A DNA stretch of 64,000 nucleotides from Schistosoma mansoni (lineage: Eukaryota > Platyhelminthes > Trematoda > Strigeidida > Schistosomatidae), in assembly GCF_000237925.1 (NCBI RefSeq), contig NC_031502.1:55239943-55303942 (forward strand), written 5' to 3'. Positions 1 through 10,674 of this stretch are shown piece after piece. The notes under the pieces are model-generated. The model saw only the letters and a program-made list of their open reading frames with translations, was not told the origin of the DNA and did not search any database. Every line of letters begins with the position of its first letter. Within the stretch, counting starts at the first letter, position 1. Both the position numbers and the translations under genes were made by a program.

Positions 1-300
1 TACTTGGCACTCGTCAGCAAGGTGTACCTGTAATCTTGAGGGATTTGGTGCTCTCTGACGGATTCGATCCCATGTCACCCAGCTTCACAGTCAGAGACGT
101 TACCACTGAGCAATCCAATCTGGGACCGACCTCCTGTAGGACTGAGATATAATCACAATTGATTACCCACTGAGTAGTGATCAATGTCATGTGTCTGAAG
201 TCCTTCTTTGTACAGATCGAATATTATCGATCAAGTTGCACCTGTGACCACTAGTCTAGGTGGCTCGACACTGTTGATCACCTTCAACCACCATCTTAAT
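1..300 (-). repeat. HHR-SINE family C copy, cut by the left window edge
   Basis: Read on the minus strand this holds a tRNA-like head with an A box (TTGCTCAGTGGTAACG) and a B box (GGGATCGAATCC). About 45 nt downstream follow CTTG and the hammerhead core CTGACGAG at about 12-27, with a stem II start (TGCC); the rest lies off the window. The order head, spacer, hammerhead is the same as in families A and B, but the sequence differs. The body upstream of the head (130-300) recurs in decayed form at 30180-30425. Confidence 0.6.
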
Positions 301-404
301 ATTTTTGAATATTTCAATAGTGAAATTAATTTAGTATATTTAAGATCAAGAAAAACAATCAATCAATAAATACATAGAAATAGATATATATATAATTTAC
401 CTAC

Positions 405-640
405 CCAATAGCTGGTGTACATATTCCACCAAATATTGTAAATGGTTTAAATCGTAATTTAAATTTATGATTTTTCATGAAATCAATATCTTCTTCATTA
501 TTATCACCAATATCATTATCACCATAGCAACTAATTAATTTATTATTTTTAAATTTTAAATAATGAAATTGTATTCGTGTATCAATGATACGTCCTCGAA
601 TGACAAATAATTTTTGTAAACCATTTTTAGTAATGATTGT
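405..640 (-). CDS. Internal exon of unidentified host gene (last exon visible)
   Basis: The exon is preceded by a polypyrimidine tract and AG (TTTTAG) and is open in phase 0 for 78 codons. It ends ATTGG before a donor GTAGGT, leaving phase 2; reading on would meet TAG at once, which supports the donor. The peptide starts TIITKNGLQKLFVIRGRI, holds an acidic Asp/Asn stretch, then KFKLRFKPFTIFGGICTPAIG split by the exon end. It is in phase with the 75-nt exon at 3383-3457. I do not recognise the domain; the basic and beta-like patches would suit a folded binding domain, but that is inference. The gene continues off the left edge. Confidence 0.6.
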
Positions 641-779
641 CTAAAATTTAAAAAAAAATTATTATTGATTTTTTCGTTTTAAAAAAAATTCATTAATACA
701 TACCAAAAAAATTTTATCTAAATGAAAAAAATAAAAAAATTTTTTAATCAATAAATAAAGTGAAATTTCACAAATTAAG

Positions 780-850
780 AAACAAACAAACAAACAAACA
801 TACAAACACACAAACAAACAAACATACAGACAAACAAAACGAACAAACAA
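780..850. repeat. (AAAC)n-like microsatellite
   Basis: Imperfect AAAC/AAAT tandem repeat in an intron. The apparent Cys/Val-rich reading frame on the minus strand is only its translation. Confidence 0.85.
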
Positions 851-984
851 TGTGATATTTAACGATTTTAAATTTAAATGAGTTATTTATTGATTTCTAT
901 GATCAAATTAAAAAGTAATTAATGAGTTTATTTAAGTAGTATTATATCCATCCATATGAGTAGTGTATGGTGATGTCAGTCAGT

Positions 985-1640
985 CAATATGAATACAGTG
1001 GTCTTGAGTGTTGTTAGAGGTATGATAGCAGTTATCAGTTCCCGGTTGCCCACACCATGAAAGGGTTCTTCTAGAGGTACCTGAAAAGGAAATTGGATTA
1101 GAAGTGGTCCTTATGATCTGAGAATGTGACCGCAGTGCCCAAGGGACAACTGCTTGAGGTCGATCACACACGACTTTTTTGTGGGTAATTTTTGTGTTAG
1201 CTCCGTACTTGTTGGGACCTTACCGCCGGAGACGGATATCCGTGGGATAAGGCGAGATGTGCATTTCTAGGGTCGACCTTTTCTAACCCCACCCCTCGTT
1301 GTGGGAAGGCAGCATCGCTGTTATGCTGGTTGTCTGGAGGAAACACCTTACTGCTATCACACCTCTGTATAGTCGGCAGTACGACTTCGCCTTCAGACCT
1401 TGTGTTTGTTGTTTTTAGTCTTACCGCTCTTCAACCGACCTGTCTGACATGGTAGGACTTTGAGGAACGATTGTTCCAGCCAGTATAGCTCGATTGGTTA
1501 ATCACGATAGGCAAGCCCGACCACCACGTCAAGTTAGCAGCAACGGTCGGGATTGCATCAGGACTTAAATTTGCTTGGGAGGAAGTCATCATCTCATTTT
1601 GCATCGTCGATTTTCGGCCACTTATAATGTGGCCTTATAA
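985..1640. repeat. GC-rich interspersed element, unidentified (possible LINE UTR)
   Basis: A 0.65 kb block far richer in G+C than its surroundings, starting just after GTCAGTCAGTCA. It has no long reading frame. Near 1490-1540 there is a tRNA-like A-box stretch (TATAGCTCGATTGGTTAA). It resembles structured UTR sequence of an RTE-type LINE, but no coding part is attached and I cannot place it. Confidence 0.4.
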
Positions 1641-1856
1641 GTTCATACATAACACTTGAAAACTATTTATAAAAAGGCCGTGTATAACTCACTCCCTCAA
1701 AAATATGCGCAAACAACCTGATTCAAGTTAAAAGTATAGACAATTGAATACTGACTCAGTAATTCAGAAGTATGGTTATTTATGTTACTCTGGTTCGGCA
1801 TAGTGTTTGTAGGGATTAAAAGTTTTAATGTAAAGTTTAAATCGATATTCAATACG

Positions 1857-2030
1857 AGAAGGGGTTTTGTGGATATTATAGTAATTTCAATAGTTGAGAT
1901 AATGAGCCAATTGAAGCTAGACCACCATGGAGTCCCAAAATAGGACGAAACGGCCGTCCAGTGCTTCCAGGTTTTCCATGATGGTCTAGCTTCCATTGGC
2001 TCATGATCTCAACTAGTGAGATATTCAATA
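1857..2030. repeat. HHR-SINE B, minimal inverted dimer
   Basis: An antisense 3' arm (GAAGGGGTTTTGTGG to CCACCATGG) switches at about 1930 into a sense copy that starts inside hammerhead stem II (GTCCCAAAATAGGACGAAAC) and runs to the 3' end. The result is a ~170 bp near-palindrome. Confidence 0.75.
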
Positions 2031-2481
2031 GTCTAGGCGTGGTTGTTTTAACTGACATCAGTTTTAGTTGATATAATATTTAAAATAATAAAACTACCAC
2101 CTGAACACCTGACAATCACTTCTAATCCTTTCCTCGTTCAATAGAAATTTTCTACATTTTAACCCTCAAACAGAAGACAAAAAGTAGGAAATATGAAAGT
2201 AAGCTTTAGTTTCAAGGTTAGTCTATGTACAGGGAACAGAAGTATTTTCAGGCTCATTAACGACCTTCGTTACTCCGTAGCACCTAGAAACGTGTCAAAA
2301 TTGATAATAACTTTGGCAGTTATCTAATCATAATATGACACATAACCAATCTTTTTGTAGAAATGTTTGAAGTATTTTTGTTGAACAAGCAACAGACGAA
2401 ATATTTGAGCGTATTATCATTTCCTAATCTATGTGAGAGCTAAAGCTTTCTTGTTTTTAGTATTAGAGACTGCAAATGATC

Positions 2482-3003
2482 AGCCCCCTAATGCCTTAAT
2501 ACGGCCGAGAGTGGGAAAGTACACTCTTCCTCTCCAAATGTCTTCACATGACCATACGTATACAGCCACTGACAGGGAAGTCCTACTCACCGCCTTCTCA
2601 AGACGGGGGTGTTGTTCACGAAATTGAGAAAATGAAAAGCGAATGTCCGGTGCTTTAACCGGGTTGGTGGATGTGGGGTGTCCACCTAGGGAAGTTGGAA
2701 AACCCTGATTCCAAACCAATGGTGCACACAGTGTTAAGGATCCTGAAGAAAAGAATGGCATATAAACCAGTTTTTGGTCATCGGCTACCGTGAGGCTGCA
2801 TCTCCTTACGTTGCTTCACTGCCTCATGGAATAGGCCTGTAGGTCAAAGGCTCCGGATGTAACCCCCTTAATAAACCACCTGACTCGGTCTGGGCGCCCG
2901 GGCAGTATCATAGCCCACACACAAATCAAATGAGATTTGTGTAGCGCATATGTATCTGGTGCCTCCTTGTACCAATTGTTATGTGTTTAAGTAAATAAAT
3001 AAA
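2482..3003 (+). repeat. ATTT-tailed repeat T, near full length
   Basis: Sense copy of a ~0.55 kb interspersed repeat. The 5' end is GCCCCCTAATGCC (consensus GCCCCCAAATGCCCTGG) and the 3' end is TTATGTGTTTAAGTAAATAAATAAAT, quoted here in parts: TTATGTGTTTAA then (RTAAAT)n. No coding potential is conserved between copies. The A-rich short-tandem 3' tail indicates a retroposed element; no tRNA-like head was seen. Confidence 0.75.
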
Positions 3004-3382
3004 TCCCACGCTGAGCTCTTTGATCTTTCTATTAAGCCGCAATTCGAATAGTGGTTAACAGTGGAATACTGAGCACGAAATTCGTTCTGTTTCGAACCCA
3101 TCAGCTTGACGTACCTTACCTACTTATCAAATAAAATACATTCCGTTTGTTCAAGCTAGTAGCTATTAGGATCATTTAGCTCAATAGTTAACAGATTGTT
3201 GTTTAAGATGAAAAGTACTTAATTCAAGACTCAATGGTAAACACAAACACTGAGATTCAGGAACACATGACTTTTAGAATGTAAAGAATATCTTAGATTT
3301 ACCGCCAGCAACTATTTAAATTTATAAAAATGAATTGCAAAAAATATATATATATTGATGAAATTATTTGTTTATAACTTAC

Positions 3383-3457
3383 TTTAGCCACTTTACCATA
3401 TTTTGAAATATCATGAATAGTATTATCTTGATTCAATAAAATTTTAATTCCAACTTG
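3383..3457 (-). CDS. 75-nt internal exon of unidentified host gene
   Basis: A pyrimidine-rich tract with TTTAG precedes a 25-codon open stretch, QVGIKILLNQDNTIHDISK then YGKVAK, followed by a consensus donor GTAAGT. Phase is 0 at both ends, so it joins the exon at 405-640 in frame. It does not join the exon at 12604-13049 in frame, because that one ends in phase 2. At least one more exon must lie between 3458 and 12603, where there is an assembly gap. Micro-exons of this size are common in schistosome genes. Confidence 0.55.
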
Positions 3458-3527
3458 CTAAATTTAAAAAAGAAAAAGAAAAAAAAAGAAATAGGAACAT
3501 CCATAGAAAATGAAGAGAAATACTTCC

Positions 3528-3763
3528 CTCAAATACCCTGGTACAGCTGAGAGTGGGGAGAGTCAGCTCTCCCTCTCCAAATGCTCTCACTTGGCCACGC
3601 GTATATAGCCTTTGACAGGGAAGTCCTACTCACTGCCTTCTCGTAGCATTACTGTTGTTTACGAAATTGAGAGGATGAAAAGCGAATGTTCGGAGCTTTA
3701 ACAGGGTCGGTGGACACGGAAGGTTCACCTAGGGGAGTTGGTAAACCCTGATTCCAAATCAAT
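3528..3763 (+). repeat. ATTT-tailed repeat T, 5' half
   Basis: Matches the first ~240 bp of the family (GGTACAGCTGAGAGTGGGG to CTGATTCCAAATCAAT) and lacks the 3' half and tail. A run of CTA/ACT triplets follows. Confidence 0.7.
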
Positions 3764-3984
3764 AATCTACTACAACAACTACTACTACTACTAGTGTACT
3801 TCATATTTTTAGTGAATTCTATATGTGTAAGGAGTTTTCTTTTAAGAAATTGAAAGTAGTTAGTTCATTTCATAAATTTGGATAGTGTAATAAGAAGATG
3901 AAATTTATTAGAACTGTGTGATATATTAAAGTAAGACATTTCAAACAATCTGATCACATGTAATATACTTGTTAAGAACATTTA

Positions 3985-4350
3985 TCAGAAGGGGTTTTGT
4001 GGAGACTTTAGTAATTTTATAGTTGGATTCATAAGTCAGTTGAAGCTAGACCACCATGGAAAATTTGGAGTTCAACAGGGGCTGTTGTGAGATAGTAATT
4101 CACTGAAGACAATGGTGAACGGTTGCACAATTTCCTTGATCGGTTGAAGTTAAACATTAACGCCGTTGGATACCGACTGAGTGGTTTACAGGTTAAGCAC
4201 TCCCACACGAGACTGATAGGTCCAGTGTTCGAATCTCGAGATGCAGGCTCGTGGATTCGCACTGCTGATGAGTCGCACAGTATGACGAGACGGTTGTCCG
4301 GTGCTTCCAGGTTTTCCATGGTGGTCTAGCTTCAATTGACTCATGAAAAA
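3985..4350. repeat. HHR-SINE B, inverted dimer
   Basis: An antisense 3' arm (3985-4068) switches into a sense unit that carries the tRNA-like head (about 4170-4235), a mutated hammerhead (CTGATGAG, GACGAGAC) and the tail TCAATTGACTCATG. The GAAA core motif is altered here, so this copy should not self-cleave. Confidence 0.7.
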
Positions 4351-4454
4351 CATTTATCTATAAAAATAAAAGGTTAATTAGACTAGAAATGATGGTAAGA
4401 GGAGACAAGGGTAATAATGAAAATAATGTGAAAACAATTTGAAACCTAATCATT

Positions 4455-4662
4455 CTAGATAATAAGCTAATATTCTCAGGGTAGGTTTAAGGTAAGAACA
4501 AACTGTTTTTGAATACACAAAGGGGGTTTGAATTTTCGTATGGTTAAGGCTTCAATAAACCTTAGTATATGCCTTTTTACACTTTTGTATAACACTAAAA
4601 AAGCCGATTTAACATCAATATTATGACCTGTTTCAATTATATGTCTGGCAACAGAGGAAGCA
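4455..4662 (-). mobile_element. Penelope-like element fragment, C-terminal part
   Basis: The minus-strand peptide holds ASSVARHIIETGHNIDVKSA and FIEALTIRKFKPPLCIQKQF, typical of the region after the GIY-YIG endonuclease motif in Penelope-like elements. It is a broken remnant that directly abuts an RTE fragment at 4663. Confidence 0.65.
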
Positions 4663-5251
4663 TCATTGATAAACAAGGAGGATCGGATGCAGATGTAAAG
4701 GCGAGGATCGGCTAATCACGGGCAGCATTCCTACAATTGAAGAACATATGGAACTCCAAACAACTGTCAACTAAATTCAAAGTGAGAATCCTCAATACGA
4801 ACATCAAGACAGTCAGTTCTACTGTACGGAGCTGAAACGTGGAGAATCACTGCAACAATCGTCAAGAAGGTACAAGTATTTATAAACAGTTGTCTACGCG
4901 AAATACTCAACAATCACTGGACGGATACCATCAGCAACAACCTACTGTGGGAGAGGACAGAGCAGCTTTCAGATGAAGAGGAAACTACGAAAAAGACGTT
5001 GGAAGTGGATAGGACATACATTAAGGAAATCATCAAACTGCATCACGAGGCATCTGCTAACTTTGAATCCGGAAGTAAAACGGAAAAGAGGAAGGCCAAA
5101 GAACACATTACGTCGGAAAATAGAAGCAGATATGAAAAGGATGAATGTTAACTGGAAATAACTGTAAATGATTGGCAAGGACAGGGTTGGATGAAGAATG
5201 GTGGTGTGCGGCCTATGCTCCTCCTCGACGAGGGGTAACAGGCGTAAGTAA
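4663..5251 (+). mobile_element. RTE-clade LINE, 5'-truncated 3' end
   Basis: Matches the last ~590 bp of the intact RTE at 38768-41968: DADVKARIG-like, [20 protein letters not shown] and [12 protein letters not shown], then the 3' hairpin region and TAACAGGCGTAAGTAA. There are several indels. It belongs to an older subfamily than the intact copy. Confidence 0.85.
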
Positions 5252-5539
5252 ATATATCTAGACCTTTAGATTCTTAATATACCTCATACAACTTGAGTAT
5301 TCGAATGCTAGAATCCTCCAAGACGTAAATAAGAAGATAGAAGACAAGTGAAAAGAATACTATTCCAAACAGTATCAAATATGGTATAAAACTATCAGGG
5401 TTTTTCTTAGTAAAAACGAAATCATCATTATAGTCATCCAATCCATATAGAGGAAGTTTTAGCATTTTTTCAATAGGGAAACTACACGTAGAGATTTTGG
5501 AATATACTTTCAAGAAAAGAATGATTGGATAGAATATCT

Positions 5540-5815
5540 TTGGCTGTTGAGATGGTGAAGAAGATTTGGAGCACAAGTGAATAATTTTGATAGAGTTTTC
5601 TTCTCTGAGCTAGATGGTTTGGTCGTGGGGCTTTCATCGTTCTTCTGAATGATATCATTAGCACAAACTTTGAGTAGAAGTTTGTGTACCTGAAGTTTTT
5701 GCTGATGATGTTGTTGAGAAAAATGATGAAATCTCCTCGACTAAACCATCTAGCTCAGAGAACAAAATTCCATCAAAATCTTCGTCTCCTTCTGAGCTTT
5801 TAAGAGCTTTCTCGA
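5540..5815. repeat. Palindromic repeat P, internally shortened copy
   Basis: The left arm (GATAGAGTTTTCTTCTCTGAGC, given here as start GATAGAGTT and end CTCTGAGC) and the right arm (CTCAGAGAACAAAATTCCATC) are inverted complements around a reduced centre. No coding potential. Confidence 0.65.
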
Positions 5816-5829
5816 GTTCAACCATGGAT

Positions 5830-6205
5830 CGTCCTCATATATATATATGAGATATACTTAAATAAAACTGTATAAACATAATTAGAACAATATTACTATA
5901 CAATCATAACAATCATGTTAAGGACTAGGTAAATAGTGATATTCAAATGACCTTATAAGTTTAAAACCATTTATTAGTCTATGAATGGACAGTTTGTATA
6001 AATCGTGTCACCATTGATAGTAACTTATTATAATTTAATCGTTCTAAGAAGCTTATTTGTTTCTTGTTGAAATTTAATCACTTACATTACCTGAAGTACT
6101 CTCTCTCTCTCTCTCTTTACTAAGAAAATAACTTCCATTGAATGTTTATTTCAATATCTCTTTTACATTTATAAATAGTTTTATGAAAAATTAAATGTCG
6201 TTTAC
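5830..6205. other. AT-rich intronic sequence
   Basis: No gene or identifiable repeat seen apart from a short (TA)n at about 5840 and a (CT)n run at about 6100-6117. Confidence 0.5.
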
Positions 6206-6216
6206 AAAATCTTTAT

Positions 6217-6490
6217 TGTGGGACTCCTCAATAGTGCGCATCCACGATCCCGTATCGCGAGATTTGTACACGGGACTTATCAATCTCGTGCGCGAGTGCT
6301 TAACCTGTAGACCACAGAGCCGTCCGACATCCAACGGTGTGGATGTCTAATTTCAACCGTCCATCATTGTCTTCAGTGAGTTGATATCTCACAACAGACC
6401 CAGTTGAACTTTACTTTTCAGCGCTTCTCACTAGAACTTCAGGAAATATCTCTTGAAGCTATTCACTAGTGAGCATATTATTACTATTCA
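6217..6490 (-). repeat. HHR-SINE B, antisense copy without the 3' tail
   Basis: Starts inside the hammerhead (TGTGGGACTCCTCAATAGTG), then the antisense tRNA-like head and body, to the typical 5' motif CACTAGTGAGCATAT. The ribozyme is only partial. Confidence 0.7.
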
Positions 6491-6589
6491 ACCATAATAA
6501 AACAATAATTTGATAAATTTACTGAATAATTGATGAGATAAGTTATAAGACAATCAAACCATTGTCTATCTTAATATTCCTTTTTTGAT

Positions 6590-6960
6590 AGAGTTTTATT
6601 TTGTGATCTGGATCGTTTAGTCAAGGAGGTTTCATTATTCTTCTGAACAACATCATCAGCACAAAATTCACGCAGAAGTGAAGTGCTCGAATATTCTTAA
6701 TTTATCGATTCGTCTTTTATTTAAAATGAATAAATAATAAATTGATTTGGTGAAGAAGATTTGTAGCTCAGGTGAATGATTTTGGAGTTTTGTTCTCTGA
6801 GCTGGATAGTTTGGTCATGGAACTTTCATCGTCCTTCTGAACGATATCATCTGCATAAACTTCGGGTAAAAGTCTCTGCTGATGATGTCGTTCAGAAGAA
6901 CGATGAAAGCTCTACGATGAAACCATTCAGCTTAGAGAACAAAACTCAATCAAAATGAAC
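6590..6960. repeat. Palindromic repeat P, two partial copies
   Basis: A left-arm fragment at 6590-6690, then a shortened palindrome at 6755-6960 whose arms meet at about 6873-6880. Arms share TTCTGAACGATATCAT and its complement. Confidence 0.65.
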
Positions 6961-7159
6961 TAATTTATTTGACAACTTACTATAAATAGAGTAAGTTAAA
7001 TCAAAAGCTTATAGATTTAGATTTGATATACAATTTACATAGTAACAAGCCAAAAAATCAAAAAAAATCTGAAACGTTTAATATTTTTTCTTAATCACTC
7101 CATAATGATAAAAAGAAATTTCTCTTTGTAATTTAAAACACTGCAATAACTATAAAAAA

Positions 7160-7467
7160 GTGGCTAGCAGTGGAATCCAGGCCATGCGTTTTGTCCAATT
7201 CGGGACTCGTCAGCTGGATGTACCTGCATCTCAGGAACTTGAATTCTGTACTGTTCGCTTCGAACGCCTTAGAGTTATCCACTTAGCTACTGAGTCCTGA
7301 TAGCCACTTGCTTGTGCAATAGAGTGAAGTTTAAATTCACTTGATGTTGTTTTACTTGTATCTTCCCATTGTTATTTAGGATTGAAATTGATCAATCTCT
7401 TGTTGGCATATGTGCATCCTGCGCCGACGGCTTCGATACTACCTGAAGTCACAAGCTTTATAAGCAA
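7160..7467 (-). repeat. HHR-SINE A (Sm-alpha-like), full-length unit
   Basis: The antisense unit runs from the hammerhead 3' flank (GTGGCTAGCAGTGG) through the tRNA-like head (about 7255-7300) to ACAAGCTTTATAAGCAAA. The hammerhead at 7175-7219 keeps CTGACGAG and stem I (ATCCAG/CTGGAT), but the GAAA motif has become AAAA, so it is predicted to be inactive. Confidence 0.8.
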
Positions 7468-7517
7468 ATAATATTTTTTTAGTTGTTCATTTTACTGAGT
7501 ATGTGATACTTACTAAT

Positions 7518-7780
7518 TTACTTACTTATGCCTGTTACCCCTCGTGGAGGAGCATAGGCTGCACACCAGCAATCTCCATCCAACTCTATCCTGAGCAATC
7601 CTTTCCAGTTCTTTCCAGTTGTTATTCATCCTTTTCATATCCGCTTCTATTTCCCGACGTAATGTGTTCTTTGGCCTTCCCCTTTTCCGTTTCCCTTCCG
7701 GATTCCAAGTTAGGGATTGCCTTGTAATACACATTGGATACTTCCTTAATGTATGTCCTATCCACTTCCAACGTCTTTTC
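7518..7780 (-). mobile_element. RTE-clade LINE 3' end fragment
   Basis: An antisense RTE 3' terminus (ACTTATGCCTGTTACCCC) extends into the [18 protein letters not shown] coding stretch, then breaks off. The 3' hairpin is the CTCCTCCACGAGG form. Confidence 0.85.
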
Positions 7781-7984
7781 TTATGATGAACGTCACTAAT
7801 TCTTTATTTTTTCTGTAATTTTTTCCGAAGAAACCCCAAAGTCATTTACTTCATTCTGATCGGTTCATTCTTATATTTTAGTTACAATATAAGAATGTTA
7901 TTATTTTCGATTAGATCCTCATCAGACTTTAATATACTGTAACATTAATATGAATATACAAAATTATTAAACCAATCAAGTGAA

Positions 7985-8425
7985 GTAAAGAGAATGTTTA
8001 ATGCAGCCAACCTCTGTCTATTGTACTCGACCCGAACTATGGTGATTCCTTAACTAAAGGATAAGTTACCTGGTTATGTCAATTCTATGTATATCTACGA
8101 ATTCAGGTGATTCTGTGGAGAAAGCTATAATGGATGCACTACCAGACAACTAAACCAATGACTTAGTGAACACCTCCTTTCATAGTTAGGAAAAAGGTAC
8201 TGTCAAGACAATACGTAACTCTGTTCTATCATACTTGATCGATAGCGGTCATATAGAAGACAGAAATAAGTTATTTATAGTTATTTATCGTATTTTGTAC
8301 TAGTTTTCCTTATGGGGTTCGATCTTGTTTCTTATACATAGCAGAAGCTATAAGAATTCGAGCTAACAATCCAATTCTTTGTGTTCATAAGTCATTTTTA
8401 ACACCTTTATCTCTCCGTTGGCCTT
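7985..8425 (+). mobile_element. Penelope-like element remnant with GIY-YIG region
   Basis: Conceptual peptides resemble the end of a Penelope-like reverse transcriptase and the GIY-YIG endonuclease linker (KDKLPGYVNSMYIYEF, then AEAIRIRANNPILCVHKSF). It is a broken fossil. Confidence 0.6.
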
Positions 8426-8645
8426 AGTAAACGATTTTGTTTGTTATTATTTTCCATACCCTTTCTTCGTTTTTTTTATTCACCACTGCCTACCATTGTC
8501 TCTTTTCTCAAATATACGTTTAATGGTTCAATTATCTGAATTTTACTGGAACTGATACCTTATATGAGATTTTTATTCAGAGTTATACAGTGTAACATAG
8601 TCAATGTTGCAATAATCAAGTTATTCAGTCCATTACTATTCTTTC

Positions 8646-9194
8646 TCAGTGGATCTGATGAAAATGTGAAAACTCAGATCGACAAAGCAAGAGCAGCATA
8701 TCTACAAATGAAGAACATTTAGAACTCAAAACAATTGTCAACCAACACCAAGATCAGAATTTTCAATACAAATGTCAAGACAGTTCTACTGTATGGGGCG
8801 GAGACGTGGAGAACTACGAAAGCCATCATCCAGAAGATACAGGTGTTTATTAACAGTTGTCTACGCAAGATACTTCATATCCATTGGCCAGACACTATCA
8901 GCAACAAGTTACTGTGGGAGAAAACAAACCGGATTTCAGCGGAGGAAGAAATCAGAAAAAAGCGCTGGAAGTGGATAGGACACACATTGAGGAAATCACC
9001 CAACTGCGTCACAAGGCAAGCCCTCACATGGAATCCTGAAGGTCGAAGGAGAAGAGGAAGACCAAAGGACACATTACGCCGACAAATGGAGACAGACATG
9101 AGAAGAATGAACAAAAGATGGATTGTACTAGAAAGGAGGGGGTAGGACAGTGTGGGTTGGAGAATGTTGGTCAGCTGCCTATACTCCATTGGGG
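8646..9194 (+). mobile_element. RTE-clade LINE 3' end, cut by the assembly gap
   Basis: Close relative of the intact RTE. An uninterrupted frame at 8735-9145 encodes [39 protein letters not shown] and [20 protein letters not shown]. The copy ends in the N run at TCCATTGGGG, about 25 bp before the expected terminus. High similarity to the intact copy suggests a young insertion, possibly the cause of the gap. Confidence 0.9.
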
Positions 9195-9417
9195 NNNNNN
9201 NNNNNNNNNNNNNNNNNNNNNNNNNNNNNNNNNNNNNNNNNNNNNNNNNNNNNNNNNNNNNNNNNNNNNNNNNNNNNNNNNNNNNNNNNNNNNNNNNNNN
9301 NNNNNNNNNNNNNNNNNNNNNNNNNNNNNNNNNNNNNNNNNNNNNNNNNNNNNNNNNNNNNNNNNNNNNNNNNNNNNNNNNNNNNNNNNNNNNNNNNNNN
9401 NNNNNNNNNNNNNNNNN
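9195..9417. other. Assembly gap (223 N)
   Basis: Run of N directly downstream of a young RTE 3' end. It lies in the intron interval where one more exon of the minus-strand gene is needed to restore phase. Confidence 0.98.
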
Positions 9418-9544
9418 TGACTAACTTACAGTTTTAATCAGTTAACACATTTTTTATATTCTTGGTCATTTATTCATCTCTCAATTAACGTGATAGTGAT
9501 GATTATAGATAATAATGATAGAGTACAATTAAGATAGATAAATT

Positions 9545-9995
9545 TTATATAGTTGAGATCATGAGTCAATTAAAGCTAGATCACCATGGAAAACCTGGAA
9601 TCACTGGACGACCGTTTCGTCATATCGTGGGACACCTCAGTCGTGAGCATCCACGATCCTGCCTCACGAGATTCAAACACAGGACCTATCAGTCTCACGT
9701 GCAAGAATCAATGACCATTGGAATTCGACCGGGTTTGTTGTGAGATAGTAATTCACTGAAGACAATATTGGAAGATGGCTCAATTTTCTTGAATTTAGAC
9801 ATTAACACCGTTGAATGCCGACTGAGTGATCTAGAAGTTAAGTGCTCGCGTACGAGACTGATAGGTCCTTTGTTTGAATTTCGTGAAGTGTGATCATGGA
9901 TGCGTACTACTGATGGGTTCCACAATAGGACGAAACAATCATCCATTGCTTCCAGGTTTTCCATGGTGATCTAGCTTCAATTGATTCATGATTTC
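9545..9995. repeat. HHR-SINE B, inverted dimer with long antisense arm
   Basis: The antisense arm runs from GTTGAGATCATGAGTC through hammerhead and tRNA-like head to about 9705. It then switches to a sense unit through head, mutated hammerhead and 3' tail. Both arms have core substitutions. Confidence 0.75.
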
Positions 9996-9999
9996 AATT

Positions 10000-10670
10000 A
10001 TATATACATGAATAAATCAGTACAATTCAAACCCATAGAGATAAACATAAACAGAGTAAGATAGAGGACAAGATTAGTATATTTTTTTATATAATTAAAG
10101 ATCAAAGTATTAAATATTTTGTAATAAATTGAATTAAACTATCTAATCTATTATTTATTCCCCCCCCCTCCACTCCTCTTCCCCCCCCCTTCAAAAAATT
10201 ATTGTTTTTTAATTATCTATTTATTCACAATAAAAAGATCAATACATATAATTTAGATAGTTTGTATAAAATTGGTATTGATTATTGAAATGTAATTAGA
10301 TCAATAAGATCAATACTACTACTACTACTAATAATAATAATAATAATAGTAATGATAATAATAATATTGATTATTATAATAATATCAATAACAAGTATAT
10401 TGTGTTTGTTTACACCTAGTGATTATTGTATATGAATAAAGTTAATCACACACACACACACTAAAATAAACAATTTTCAATGATTTAATGATGAAATAAT
10501 TTTATATATTCTAGTAGATTGTTTCATTGATAAAACAAGAAAACGATTAACTCAGTTCAATGTTCAATCGATTTCACTTAAATGTAAGATAAATGGATGA
10601 CATAGTTGTTGTTCGTGATGATAATATTGATTGAGAGGATATCTTACACTCGTTTGACTCATGTAACCCT
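10000..10670. other. Low-complexity intronic sequence
   Basis: AT-rich, with C-runs at 10160-10190, (ACT/AAT)n at about 10313-10380 and (CA)n at about 10448. No exon or known repeat seen. Confidence 0.5.
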
Positions 10671-10674
10671 TCCA

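Noticed and set aside
1697-1996. 99-codon minus-strand frame
   Set aside because: Runs through a SINE B palindrome and AT-rich sequence; no domain or splice support.
4123-4329. Frames across SINE B copies on both strands (here and at 9695, 15191, 23132, 26837, 36058, 45086, 49906)
   Set aside because: The same peptides (MENLEALD..., MSQLKLDHHGKPGST...) recur because they translate the repeat; copies do not preserve the frame.
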